From Narthecium ossifragum (Eukaryota > Streptophyta > Magnoliopsida > Dioscoreales > Nartheciaceae), in assembly GCA_963920575.1 (NCBI GenBank), contig OY986969.1, positions 25,335,434 through 25,399,433 of the forward strand: a stretch of 64,000 bases of DNA, in the 5' to 3' direction. This document shows positions 45,970 to 56,370 of this stretch, piece after piece; within the stretch, counting starts at the first letter, position 1, and every line of letters begins with the position of its first letter. The translations under genes were made by a program, and so were the position numbers. The notes beneath the pieces were generated by a model. The model was not told the origin of the DNA, did not search any database, and saw nothing but the letters and a program-made list of their open reading frames with translations.

Positions 45970-48230
45970 ATGGCCTCAGCTGCTCCCCTGAAGTCCTCAT
46001 TCCTCCCCAAGAGATCCGAATGGCTCACCGCCGCCGCCCGGTCGTCGGCCAAGCCTCCTCAGCCCATGGTGGTCGCCTTCAGAGTCCGGGCGGGTGCCTA
46101 CGCCGACGAGCTCGTCAAGACTGCGGTACACATTCCATTCGATTTAATTTCATCTAAAAATGTCTGTTATTAGTTGCTCTTGCACACATTTTGCCAACTC
46201 AAACAGTGATCGAGTTCTGGAAATCGGTCATTCATGGCAATCAACATTCGACCATATATATGATTGAATTACTAATTTAATTCAAAACCATGTTAGTTTA
46301 ATGACATAAAGTCATATTCTAACAATTGAAGTATATATGCCAATATTATTTAGACGACTTTCAAGAGTAAAACTGGGTGAACTGAATTCCTGCAGAAAAC
46401 TGTTGCATCACCGGGCAGAGGCATCCTTGCCATGGATGAGTCCAACGCCACCTGCGGCAAACGCCTCGCGTCGATCGGCCTGGAGAACACGGAGGCGAAC
46501 CGGCAAGCATACCGGACGCTCCTCTTGTCGGTACCCGGCCTGGGCCAGTACATCTCAGGTGCTATCCTCTTCGAGGAGACACTCTACCAGTCAACCACAG
46601 AGGGAAAGAAGATGGTGGATGTTCTTGCTGAGCAGAACATCGTGCCTGGGATCAAGGTTGATAAGGTGAGATGATCACTCTACCAAACTGTATATGGGGA
46701 ACAACTAGAATCATGGATTTGTAGAATTCCCGGTGCAGAGGAGCTTCGGAAAGAACCAAGGATTTGGAAAACCAGCGCACATGAAGCCAGGTCTTATGTT
46801 CTATTTATAATAGTAGAATGATAAAATGATTACAATAAATCAAAGATAACACTTACTTATCCTGAACCTAGACACTACAAGGACTAGATACATTTATTTA
46901 AATTTAAAAAGAGATAAACTCAACTAATGTGAGTCTATCCAAGACTAACCTCTAAGCAAATCAGAAATCTATCTAAAATTAAGATAAAACTAAACCAAGT
47001 TCAAGTTAGGACGAGAATAGAGTTAGAGTTGTTATCTAACAGGATTGGAGTATGAACTATTCAATCATTGAATCATACAAAAATTGTTGAGAATTTTGTT
47101 CAGCTGTGATGATTTCCTGCAGGGTCTCGTGCCACTTGCTGGCTCAAATGATGAATCATGGTGCCAAGGATTGGATGGCCTGTCTTCACGGTGTGCAGCT
47201 TACTATCAGCAAGGAGCGCGCTTTGCCAAATGGTGCATCTATCACTATATCATTAAGCCCATCCTCTCCTATCGACTTAAGCTTTTGGAGCAATTGGTGA
47301 CAAAGATCGACTTGTGTTCAATGATCTTATAGGCGTACAGTGGTCACCATCCAGAACGGGCCTTCGGCTCTGGCCGTGAAGGAAGCCGCCTGGGGGCTAG
47401 CTCGTTACGCCGCCATTGCACAAGTACCATCGTCGACATACTTCTTTTTCCATTTCTCTCCGCATATAGGATAATCTAAATGCGTTAAATCATCAATAAT
47501 TCCAAACATATGATAGAAATCGTGAGCAAAAAGATCACAAACTCTTAAACTTGGGATCACTCTCTGCATTGTGATGGATTTTCACAGGTCAATGGGCTGG
47601 TGCCAATAGTTGAGCCTGAGATACTGCTGGATGGAGAGCATGGAATTGAGAGGACCTTTGAGGTTGCAAAGAAGGTGTGGGCTGAGGTGTTCTTCTACCT
47701 GGCTGAGAACAATGTGATGTATGAAGGCATATTGCTGAAGCCCAGCATGGTCACCCCTGGTGCCGAGTGCAAAGAGAGGGCCTCTCCAGAGCAAGTGGCC
47801 GAGCTCACCTTGAGGCTCCTCCACCAGAGAATACCGCCGGCAGTCCCCGGCATCATGGTAACAAAGATCTCCCTACTGTTATATATGCTTTAGAGCAACA
47901 CATTATTAGTATTGAATTACATATATATTGCATGTCTTCTTTGGGTGACAGTTCTTATCTGGTGGCCAATCCGAAGTAGAGGCAACACAAAACTTGAATG
48001 CCATGAACCAGAGCCCAAACCCCTGGCACGTCTCCTTCTCCTATGCCAGAGCACTGCAGAACACCTGCCTGAAGACGTGGGGCGGCCGGCCGGAGAACGT
48101 CCAGGCCGCGCAAGAAGCTCTCTTGGTGCGGGCGAAGGCGAACTCCCTCGCCCAGCTCGGGAAGTACACCGGCGAGGGCGAGGCGGAGGAAGCCAAACAG
48201 GGGATGTTTGTGAAGAACTACAGCTATTAG
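45970..48230 (+). CDS. FBA: Class I fructose-bisphosphate aldolase, chloroplast (391 aa)
   Basis: Six exons in phase: 45970-46125, 46396-46665, 47123-47232, 47333-47423, 47588-47857 and 47952-48230 (1176 bases). It interconverts fructose-1,6-bisphosphate with triose phosphates (and sedoheptulose-1,7-bisphosphate in the Calvin cycle). The first about 45 residues (Ser, Ala, Lys, Arg rich) are a transit peptide, so it acts in the stroma. Class I blocks are [58 protein letters not shown], the Schiff-base region [14 protein letters not shown] (Lys) and [20 protein letters not shown]. The tail [18 protein letters not shown] is typical of plastid isoforms. Length and exon order suit a functional gene; the codon for Trp in AKW|RTV is split by an intron. 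Confidence 0.97.
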
Positions 48231-48804
48231 TGTGATACAAAAAGTTTGAATGTTGCACACTGTCTTGAGAGGGTTGTCTGATGGTAATGGCATTGGTAAT
48301 GTAGGGCGCGTTTCGCCGGATCGTATCCGCCGGCGAAACCCGATTCCATCACGGCGTCCTGGAAAAATGGAATCCGCGCGGCTTGACGGATTCCGTCTGG
48401 AAAACGTTATGCAGCGGCTGCCAAACACCAAACACGAGAACGGTCATATGAGAACCATGGATTCCGACGATTCCATCCCATTCCGTCCATTCCGTCACCG
48501 CGTATTGAATTGTTTGAGAACTTCAATTGTAATGTGTTGGATAATTAAATTATTTATTCTCAGTGGTTTTTTTTTTTGCGATAATTGGCGATTTAACATG
48601 ATATTAGATCATGAATTTGACGTTTTTTGTTCTTTGAACTCATTGAGAACTTAATAAAATATTTCACATATGGGGATACATGAAAATTCTTGTGTTTCCC
48701 TGATCTCAGCCATTGTGCAGAAATTATCTAAAATTATCATAATATTACCAGTATTTACTAGTACATACTAAATTCTAATTTTGCTCTAAAAACATCTCCT
48801 TTTC
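48231..48804. other. Aldolase 3' flank with a GC-rich MITE-like segment
   Basis: 48303-48500 is GC-rich among AT-rich DNA. It contains many GGAATCCG/GATTCC motifs like the MITE at 36780-36998. Its ends (GGGCGCGTTTCGCC and GTCACCGCG) do not form a convincing inverted repeat, so element status is uncertain. It may fall in the aldolase 3' UTR. Confidence 0.4.
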
Positions 48805-49509
48805 GGATTAATTGCATATCTACCACTCAATTCCGTCCATATCACGTAAGTAACCTTGAAATTCTAAAAATATCATAAATGCCCTCCACTTTTTTAAGGA
48901 CAGTTCTATCCGCACCACAAAAAAGACTAGCCACACCACATATTTTTCATACCAATAATAACATAATCTGAAAAGTCTTAAGTGCCCCCCCTCTCTTATG
49001 TTACCGTTTCGGAGGGGCAATTGGACGGTAACATATTACCGTTTCGGAGGGCAATTGGACGGTAACATCTTACTGTCCTTCTTCCCTGACATCCAGCGAG
49101 ATCTTCTCCAATGAAATCCTCAGTCTCTAGCATCCCGCGCGATCAACGGCCTAGCGAGATCTTCACCGGATTCTTTTGAACGTCGCTCCCCAAAGGCCTG
49201 GCTAGATCTTCACCAGCCGTTCGTCGCCGTTCATAGCCTCAAACTCATGGCATCAACGGCCCAGCGAGATCTCCTCCAGCGACATCCCCAGCTCCGGCGC
49301 GATAACACCGGATCTTGGTGAACAGTGCCTCTCGACGATCTGGCGACGCAAGTGAGAGCTCAAACCCAAAGTGGAAGGCCAAACTTCAGAGAGTTCTTGT
49401 TGCCGTTGAGGAGGGATGGAAGCTTGACGCGATCGTTGGAGATGCGCCAGATTGGGAGGACGCCCGCTGAGGAGAGTAGGTACGCAATGGCGACGCCGGC
49501 GACTTCCCA

Positions 49510-49850
49510 CGGCGTCCCTGCCTTTGATTGCCAAACCTCTCCGCCCTAACCTCTCCATCCCCGTCATCGACCTCTTCTCCCCGCACCACGTCTCTGTAGC
49601 CGACGCCTCCCGCTGCTGGGGCTTCTTCCAGGTCATCAACCGAAGGGCCCTCGTCTCGCCCGCGCTCTCCGCGCGTCAGATCCTTCCATGACCTCCCCCT
49701 TACCGTCCAATCCCAGCACTACTCCAAATCTTTCGTCGGCGGCGTCGCCTATTCCTCCAATGTCGACCTCTTCCGCTCCAACACCGCCAGCTGGCGTGAC
49801 AACCTCGAGATCATCACTGGCCCGAGCCCGCCCGACAGCCTCCTCTACCC
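49510..49850 (+). pseudogene. Captured 2-oxoglutarate/Fe(II) dioxygenase N-terminal fragment
   Basis: One plus frame reads KPLRPNLSIPVIDLFSP and SRCWGFFQVINR. Another continues with SFHDLPLTVQSQHYSKSFVG, GVAYSSNVDLFRSNTASW and RDNLEIITGPSPPDSLLY. These are the order and motifs of the DIOX_N domain of ACC-oxidase-homologue-type dioxygenases. The frame change near 49680 and a poly-C run at about 49850-49864 break it. The iron-binding C-terminal domain is absent, so it cannot be active. It lies between the MULE ends, so transduplication is the likely origin. Confidence 0.75.
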
Positions 49851-50054
49851 CCCCCCCCCCCCCCACTCCCACTCCCACCGCCTTCTACTTCTCTCATTGC
49901 TACCGCGTCCTCCCCTCCACCCCTCTCCACTGCCCTCTCGTGCGGGGCCACCCTCTTCTGTAGCCCTCGATGCCTCTCCTCCTCCTCTCATTCCAGGTCC
50001 CCCTGGCTCCGCCGAGCCCTGTCCAGCCTCCCCCCTCTCGACACTGACCTCCTC

Positions 50055-50285
50055 TCCTAGGCTCGCTTCCTCGTCCACGCCTATAGGCTCGGTGCGGATG
50101 ACTTCCTCCGCCTTCTCTCCCTACTAGGCTCCCCCAATGCCGCCGCCGTTCCTGAGGCCCACCCCCTCCACTCCATGCTCACCTCCTTCGACCCCCCTCC
50201 TCCGCCCGCGCCTTTCTCCCCAGAGCTCACCACCGCCCTTTTAGCCCAGACGAGATGCAAGAAGAGGATATCTCCGGCTTTAATC
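50055..50285 (+). pseudogene. Unrecognised captured coding fragment in the Pack-MULE
   Basis: An open plus frame reads ARFLVHAYRLGADDFLRLLS and HPLHSMLTSFDPPPPPAPFS. The composition is coding-like and GC-rich, but I do not recognise the family. It may be part of a second captured gene. Confidence 0.3.
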
Positions 50286-50309
50286 GGTGGCATGATACCG
50301 ACGGAAACA

Positions 50310-50520
50310 CAAAGACAATGGTATATAAGTACCGAAACATAGCAAAAACAATCGACATCAAAATATTGATAAAAAATAATAGAAACAATATCAAACTACC
50401 GAATACAAAATACTGATAAAAAAAATAACAAAAACGGTATATAAGTACCGAAACATAACCATAAACATTGGTATACAAATACCGATTAACAATAAAAACA
50501 ACTGGCATTAAACTACCGTT
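50310..50520. repeat. Imperfect repeats with GGTATATAAGTACCGAAACA
   Basis: GGTATATAAGTACCGAAACATA occurs near 50320 and 50437, with ACCG/CGGT palindromic variants between. TTACCGTTTCGGAGGG is also repeated at 49002 and 49037 near the left end of the same element. Confidence 0.7.
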
Positions 50521-51002
50521 TCGCAGGAAAAAAAGGGGGAAAAGGGTTTTTGATGAGATCGACTCATAGCTCGGAGGGGTGAAGGGGCGAAGGCCGTCGA
50601 TAAGAGGTGCAACGGGAAGGCGGGAAGGACGCCCGCTGATGGGTGGTCGAATGTGAAGTTCGCTGGGCTGCGATTGTTGGTTGCCAACCTAGAGCCATCT
50701 GATGGAGAGAAGCCGTGCGATGTTAAGGGTAGTTTGGGTAAGATTTGTGGTGTGGCTAGTCGGATGTAGTGTAACCAGTGATATGTGGTGTGGGTAGTGT
50801 TTTTGGTGGTGTAGCTAGACGTGACCCTTCTTTAGACATAGCATAAGCAAGTATCTCAACCATGGCTGAGGGCTGACAACGACACGTAAAATTACTTAAA
50901 TACCAATATTAATAGTTTATTTGTATTTAAATATTGACATATTTTCAAAGAAACATTGTCAAAATTTTAGAAGTCACATACGTAATATCGAAAGAATTGA
51001 GG

Positions 51003-51004
<2 letters not shown>

Positions 51005-51041
<37 letters not shown>
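51005..51041. repeat. (AT)n microsatellite inside the right MULE end
   Basis: About 18 AT repeats at the place where the left TIR has only GCATATCTACC. It looks like expansion of the short ATATATA of the terminal repeat. Confidence 0.9.
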
Positions 51042-51045
<4 letters not shown>

Positions 51046-51059
51046 TATGCAATTAGCCC

Positions 51060-51550
51060 CTTTTTTTTAATCTCTAACGTTCATGCTTTCTGATTGGTTA
51101 TTTGACCGCTAATCACGTAAAACAAATCAGCCAAAAGCACCCAGTCAACAAATACTCAGGTTTGCAGTCAAGAGAGAGAAAGTTGAACTATAAGAATTAG
51201 AGACTGGTTCCAACTACCTTTAGTCGACCCTTAATCAACTAGTTAACTTATTGACCGTCTGATGCACTAAGATTAATTAAGCAGACGGTTGTGATCTTCT
51301 TAGATGCAAGAACATGGGAAGCTAACAGCCGCCATTAATGGAAACGGTGCAAGCTCCGCTCGGTCCCGCCAGTCTCTTTCCTCTGGGTCTCCTCCGGAGT
51401 CATCCACGACACCTCTCCTCCACCACTCTCTCTTCCGAAGGCGGATCCAAGCCTAAATCCCCCATCTAAGACGCCATTGATCTAGAGACATAGAGCTTTA
51501 AATAGAGAGAGAGAGAGAGAGGTGGGGGAGAAAGAGGAGTGAAGCCAAAG
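51060..51550 (+). promoter_or_regulatory. Promoter and leader of the lectin receptor kinase
   Basis: Contains clustered GTCAAC/TTGACC-type W-box cores (about 51100-51260), in keeping with a defence-type receptor gene, and a GA tract at 51505-51520 in the leader. AGCTTTAAATAGAGAG near 51490 contains a possible TATA-like TTTAAATA. Confidence 0.4.
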
Positions 51551-54058
51551 ATGGGATTTTTACCTTCTTCGCTTCTCCTCCTCCCCTTTCTCCTGTTGCC
51601 CACCTTCTCCTCCGCCGCCGACATCCCTTTAGGATCGACCATCAGCCCTTCCAACGCCTCTTCGTGGTCGTCCTCCAACCAAACCTTCTCGTTTGCCTTC
51701 ACCCGACACCCGTCCGTCCCCTCCCTCCTCCTCCCTGCCATCGCCTACTCTGGCGTCGTCCGCATCTGGTCTCCCCCTTCTCTCCCCGCCGTGGACGGCT
51801 CTTCGTCTATCTCTCTCCAATCCAACGGCAACCTCCAGCTCCTCAACGGATCCGGCGTGGTCATCTGGCAGTCAGGCACGGCTGGGAAAGGCGTCTCCGC
51901 CGCGGCCATTGACGATTCCGGCAACTTGGTGCTCAAAAACTCTACCGCTGTTGTCTGGCAGTCCTTCGACCACCCCGCCGATACTCTCGTCGCGACCCAA
52001 AACTTTACCTTGGGCCAGGTGTTGCAGTCGGGGCTTTACTCCTTCTACCTCGATAACTCCGGCAATCTTACTCTCTCTTGGAATCGATCCATAATTTATT
52101 ATAGCCAAGGGTTTAACTCATCTTTCGTGGCGAACAAATCCCTCGCCTCTCCCACCATCTCTCTCCAGTCTGACGGCGGTGTCTCGCTTACCGACACCTC
52201 GCTCCCGAGTTCTGCTGTGGTTGCTTATAGTAGTGATTTTGGCGAATCCGGCGACTTTATTCGGTTCTTGAGGTTGGATAAAGATGGGAACTTTAGAGCT
52301 TATACTTCCAATAAAGGCACCGGTGTTGCTACTGAAAGGTGGTCGGCCGTCACGGATCAGTGCGAGGTCTTTGGGTGGTGCGGCAACATGGGCATGTGCA
52401 GTTACAACGATACGTCGCCAGTGTGTGGCTGCCCGTCCGAGAATTTCGTGCCTGTGGATCAGAATGATCCGACACAAGGGTGCAAGATGAAGACCGATCT
52501 CCAGGATTGCCCCCTGAACTCTACCATGTTGGAGTTGGATCACACCGTCTTCCTGACATATCCCCCAGAAATCAACACCGAGAAATACAACATTGGGATC
52601 AAGCCCTGCCAGTTGAACTGCCTCACGGGTCCCTCTTGCGTCGCTTCGACGTCTCTCGCCGATGGTTCGGGGCATTGTTATCTGAAAATCACCAACTTTT
52701 TGAGTGGATATCAGTCCTCGGCCCTTCCAAGCACTTCTTTTCTCAAGGTTTGTTCTCCTGGTTTGCTCAACAGTCCGCCGGGTGCCGTAGCCCAGTCACA
52801 GCAGAACTCATCTACTTTGAGCGGTGGAGTGGTGGCTGCTGTTGTTATCGGCACTGTTATTGGTTTGATAGCATTGGAGGCAGGGCTATGGTGGTGCTTC
52901 TGCAGAGGTAGTCCCAAGTTCGGAGCTTCGGCGGCTCAGTATGCGCTTCTAGAGTATGCTTCCGGTGCTCCTGTGCAGTTCTCGTATAAAGAATTGCAGC
53001 GTTCAACTATGGGATTCAAAGAAAAACTTGGGGCAGGAGGGTTTGGGGCTGTATATAGGGGAATTCTTGCGAACCGGACAGTGGTTGCGGTTAAGCAGCT
53101 TGAGGGGATCGAGCAGGGAGAGAAGCAGTTCAGAATGGAGGTCGCGATGATAAGTAGCACCCACCATTTGAATCTGGTGAGGCTGATAGGGTTTTGTTCA
53201 GAGGGACGACATAGGTTGCTGGTTTATGAGTTCATGAAGAATGGCTCCTTGGATAGTTTCCTCTTTTCTGGTGAATCGGGGAAGTTAGCATGGTCTACTC
53301 GGTTCAGCATTGCCGTTGGTACTGCTAGAGGCATCACTTACCTCCATGAAGAATGCAGAGATTGCATTGTTCACTGTGATATAAAGCCAGAGAACATCCT
53401 TCTAGACGAGCTATTTAATGCAAAGGTCTCAGATTTTGGTCTTGCAAAACTTGTAAACCCAAAAGATCACAGGCACCGGACCCTAACTAGCGTTAGGGGA
53501 ACGAGAGGATATTTACCTCCTGAATGGCTTGCAAATCTTCCGATTACCTCAAAGTCTGATGTTTATAGCTATGGGATGGTCTTGTTAGAGATCATAGGTG
53601 GGCGAAGGAACTTTGATGTCTCGGATGAGACGGGCAAGAAGAGGTTCTCTGTGTGGGCATATGAGGAATTCAAGAAGGGAAACATAGCGGACATCATGGA
53701 TAAGAGGCTTCTGGAGCAGGAGGTGGACATGGAGCAACTTGAGAGGGCTCTTCAAGTCAGCTTTTGGTGCATCCAAGAGCAGCCTACTCAGAGGCCACCG
53801 ATGGGGAAGGTGGTCCAGATGCTGGAAGGGATTATGGAGATAGGAAGGCCTCCAGCTCCAAAGCCGAATGATGTTTCTCTAAGTGCTACCAGTGGCAGTG
53901 TATCTGTTGGTGCTCACTCCATCTTTGCTGCTTCAACCCCTGTAGAATCGTCATCTGTTTCACTTACAGCCATGGCAGGCCTGTCTTCCTTCTCTCATGG
54001 GAACATGGAAAGAATATCTTCATCCTTGCTTGATACAAACTTCAGTTCCCCATTATAA
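51551..54058 (+). CDS. G-type lectin S-receptor-like serine/threonine kinase (835 aa, single exon)
   Basis: The ATG is at 51551; four upstream in-frame codons begin with GTG and are not used. The order is: signal peptide (LLLLPFLLLPTFSSA), B-lectin domain (SISLQSNGNLQLLNGSG, VVWQSFDHPADTL), EGF-like segment (CEVFGWCGNMGMCSY), Cys-rich PAN-like region, one transmembrane helix (VVAAVVIGTVIGLIALEAGL), then a kinase with P-loop GAGGFGAVYRG, VAVKQL, HCDIKPENILL, DFGLAK and RGTRGYLPPEW. HCD replaces HRD, so it is a non-RD kinase, a form associated with immune receptors. There are many N-glycosylation sites. It most resembles the intronless At1g34300 group. Likely role: plasma-membrane sensing of an extracellular ligand, which is unknown. 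Full length, no breaks. Confidence 0.96.
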   Translation: MGFLPSSLLLLPFLLLPTFSSAADIPLGSTISPSNASSWSSSNQTFSFAFTRHPSVPSLLLPAIAYSGVVRIWSPPSLPAVDGSSSISLQSNGNLQLLNGSGVVIWQSGTAGKGVSAAAIDDSGNLVLKNSTAVVWQSFDHPADTLVATQNFTLGQVLQSGLYSFYLDNSGNLTLSWNRSIIYYSQGFNSSFVANKSLASPTISLQSDGGVSLTDTSLPSSAVVAYSSDFGESGDFIRFLRLDKDGNFRAYTSNKGTGVATERWSAVTDQCEVFGWCGNMGMCSYNDTSPVCGCPSENFVPVDQNDPTQGCKMKTDLQDCPLNSTMLELDHTVFLTYPPEINTEKYNIGIKPCQLNCLTGPSCVASTSLADGSGHCYLKITNFLSGYQSSALPSTSFLKVCSPGLLNSPPGAVAQSQQNSSTLSGGVVAAVVIGTVIGLIALEAGLWWCFCRGSPKFGASAAQYALLEYASGAPVQFSYKELQRSTMGFKEKLGAGGFGAVYRGILANRTVVAVKQLEGIEQGEKQFRMEVAMISSTHHLNLVRLIGFCSEGRHRLLVYEFMKNGSLDSFLFSGESGKLAWSTRFSIAVGTARGITYLHEECRDCIVHCDIKPENILLDELFNAKVSDFGLAKLVNPKDHRHRTLTSVRGTRGYLPPEWLANLPITSKSDVYSYGMVLLEIIGGRRNFDVSDETGKKRFSVWAYEEFKKGNIADIMDKRLLEQEVDMEQLERALQVSFWCIQEQPTQRPPMGKVVQMLEGIMEIGRPPAPKPNDVSLSATSGSVSVGAHSIFAASTPVESSSVSLTAMAGLSSFSHGNMERISSSLLDTNFSSPL

Positions 54059-54846
54059 ATTCTGCGCGGAGTGCATCAAGCCTTGTTTCGACCCCTGGAA
54101 ACCCCTTGACTACCTGGAGAACTGGGAAGCAATAAGAGGAAAGGTACATGCTTTTGCCATTTCATTCCAGAATGTGTATAATCAACCTGGTACTGTATTG
54201 TCTGTAACAAATAAAAATTGGGCTCAACCTGGTTGTATTGTTTGTATAAATAAAAGTTGGGGTTATTTACTTCATGAAGTTTCTTGTTTGCAATTTCTGA
54301 TAAGTGAACCAAGCAATGCTACTTGATCGGCTTTGTGTACATTCAACATTTAGACTCAAATGTCTTGCATATGCGCAATTATCTTTGTTACTTATGCAAC
54401 TAGATTGATTTATTCTCTTTTATCACGCCAGACGCAAGCTAATGGATTGCAAACTAATGGCTTGCATTTATGATCTGGTTGGGTCAAGTATAGGAAATTC
54501 AAGTGAAACTTCTGGCTGCATTAGAAATTCAAAGAGTGGAGAAGAGGGACATGTACCTTGAGTTTATTCTAAAAGAAAATAGAACATAGCAATGGATTAA
54601 ATATCCCATTGTATTAGATATCACACATTGCTTATGGAATCGGAGACGTAATAAGTGAACCCTCTTGCAGTACGTAAGAAACAAAACAAGAAGATCATCT
54701 GCTCTTTGTTTTGCCCTGAGTTTTCAACCTCCAGCACACGACCTCTCTCAACAATGCACAACCACATGACTTTCTATATGAAACTTGGTGAAGAACCTTT
54801 TCCCCTGTTTTACAACACAATGACTGGTGCCTGAAGTGTTTTATGA
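54059..54846. other. Intergenic between convergent lectin kinase and glyoxalase genes
   Basis: Two 3' UTRs. A short local duplication GGGCTCAACCTGGTTGTATT/GTTGTATTGTTTGTA lies around 54190-54260. No gene. Confidence 0.6.
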
Positions 54847-56370
54847 TTAGAAGGAGATGTCCATCATGTCTGTAACCAAGCACTCCATTATTACAGTCTC
54901 CACTTCATCGGAGCACTTTCCTGTATGACAATCATGCCAAATAAGCTGATTATTACAATTAATTCAGCTGTCATGTGTTTGGATGAGTAACTAAAGGGAG
55001 ATATCTTACCATACATGGAAGTAAACATAGGATCCTTCGAGTGAAGGAGCTTTAGGGGGCATGACGAAATAGGCAGCACAGGAAGGTTTTCACAGTTGCA
55101 GATCTCCACCATGTAGCCATCAGGGTCATGGAAGAAGAGCTGATTGACTTGGATGCCACCATCCTCTACCACTGCTGTCACGTACTTGATGCCCATCTCT
55201 TCCAGCTTATGCTTCAGTAGGTGCATGTCTGAGCATTGGAAGGATATGTGATTGTCTTTGGGGTTTATAACCCCTTTTTTCTTAGGGACATCTTCCGGAG
55301 AGTTGCATTGCAGCAGGTGGATGCCAAGCCCATAATTAAACAACCTTGGTGATAAAATTATGTTCTTGATGGTTAATTCTAAGTTCTGCGTAACTGTCAG
55401 GTCTTTATTTCCAGTGAAAATGCTGGAGTTTGAATTAATATTGCAAACATGCTGAAATCAAAACCACAGACATTTTTTGTTTGTTACTGTTACAACTGAC
55501 TAGCATTATATATGCTTCGTTAATGAAGTGATGGTGACTCTGAATTGCAGAAAATGCTCATAAATTTGTTTATTACTGTTACAAGTGAGAAGAAAAACTC
55601 TGCATTGTAGTAGAAATGATGATGATTTGGCTTAAAAGTTCTTATCATTTCAAGGATTGTTTGGATGTTTGATTCTTAATTAAAGATCTTAATTAAAGAT
55701 CAGGTCGTATAGAAACAACAAGAAAAATGAAAAGAAGTTTCTCCAAAGATAAGAGAAAAGAGAAGGAAAATAATGCAGAAATCTATCTGGTCCATTTGTT
55801 GTGAATTAACAGATGATAGAACAATAAATCTCCCTCCTTTATACGTTTTGGAAAACTTTATGCAGGTGCTTTTCATGGATTAGTAGCATAAAGGGATGAC
55901 AAAGGGAATGCTTGTGGTTTTGGAAATCCACTTATAAGCTCATTCAAATTGTGTGAAAAATATATGTCATCCCAGCTGCAGATTTCAGCATTGTGATGTA
56001 TAATATCTTTTGCAAAGAGATTTAGAGTGAAAATGGCAGCTTGTACTTCACGGTTATGTTCAGAGTGTAGGTGGAAATTTCTTTCCTAGATCTTTGCGGA
56101 AAATTCTTTTCACTGTTGGAAATGTAGAAGAGACAGGTGGTTTACTTACCAGGCACCATGAAACTTGAAGGAGGAGGGCCTTTTGATGCTGACAAAGCCG
56201 AGGACTTCCTCATAGAACCTCACCGAGCTCCTCACTGAGCTGCAGACAAATGAGACATGGTTCAGCGACATGATCGGTGGCGGCAATGATGCTGCTTGGA
56301 CGTCCTCCTCAATGATCTCTAGGCCCATTCTCAGAAGTGCTTCTCTGGTATCTCTCTCTTGCTCTCTCAC
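54847..56370 (-). CDS. Glyoxalase/VOC-superfamily protein (GLXI-like, 209 or 195 aa)
   Basis: Three exons in phase on minus: 56150-56370, 55010-55344 and 54847-54920. A single vicinal-oxygen-chelate domain reads SLNHVSFVCSSVRSSVRFYE, VLGFVSIKRPSSFKFHGAW, then LFNYGLGIHLLQC, PKDNHISFQCSDM and VNQLFFHDPDGYMVEICNCE. The His and Glu in LNHVSF, DNHISF and DGYMVEICN are the metal-binding positions. It is close to the Arabidopsis GLYI-like proteins annotated as lactoylglutathione lyase-like. True substrate is unknown; methylglyoxal is not proven for this group. Start: MREQER at 56370, or more likely MGLEII at 56328. It lies tail-to-tail with the lectin kinase. Confidence 0.92.

Larger units (their letters stand above)
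48805..51059. mobile_element. Pack-MULE-like element (about 2.25 kb)
   Basis: The left end GGATTAATTGCATATCTACC with CTCAATTCCGTCCATATCAC matches, in inverted form, the right end GGGCTAATTGCATATATA with CTCAATTCTTTCGATATTAC. ACTAGCCACACCACA follows further in on both sides (about 48930 and the complement near 50750). Terminal TAATTGCATATNTACC motifs and long TIRs are typical of plant MULEs. No clean 9-bp duplication is seen. The interior is GC-rich with gene fragments and no transposase. Confidence 0.65.
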
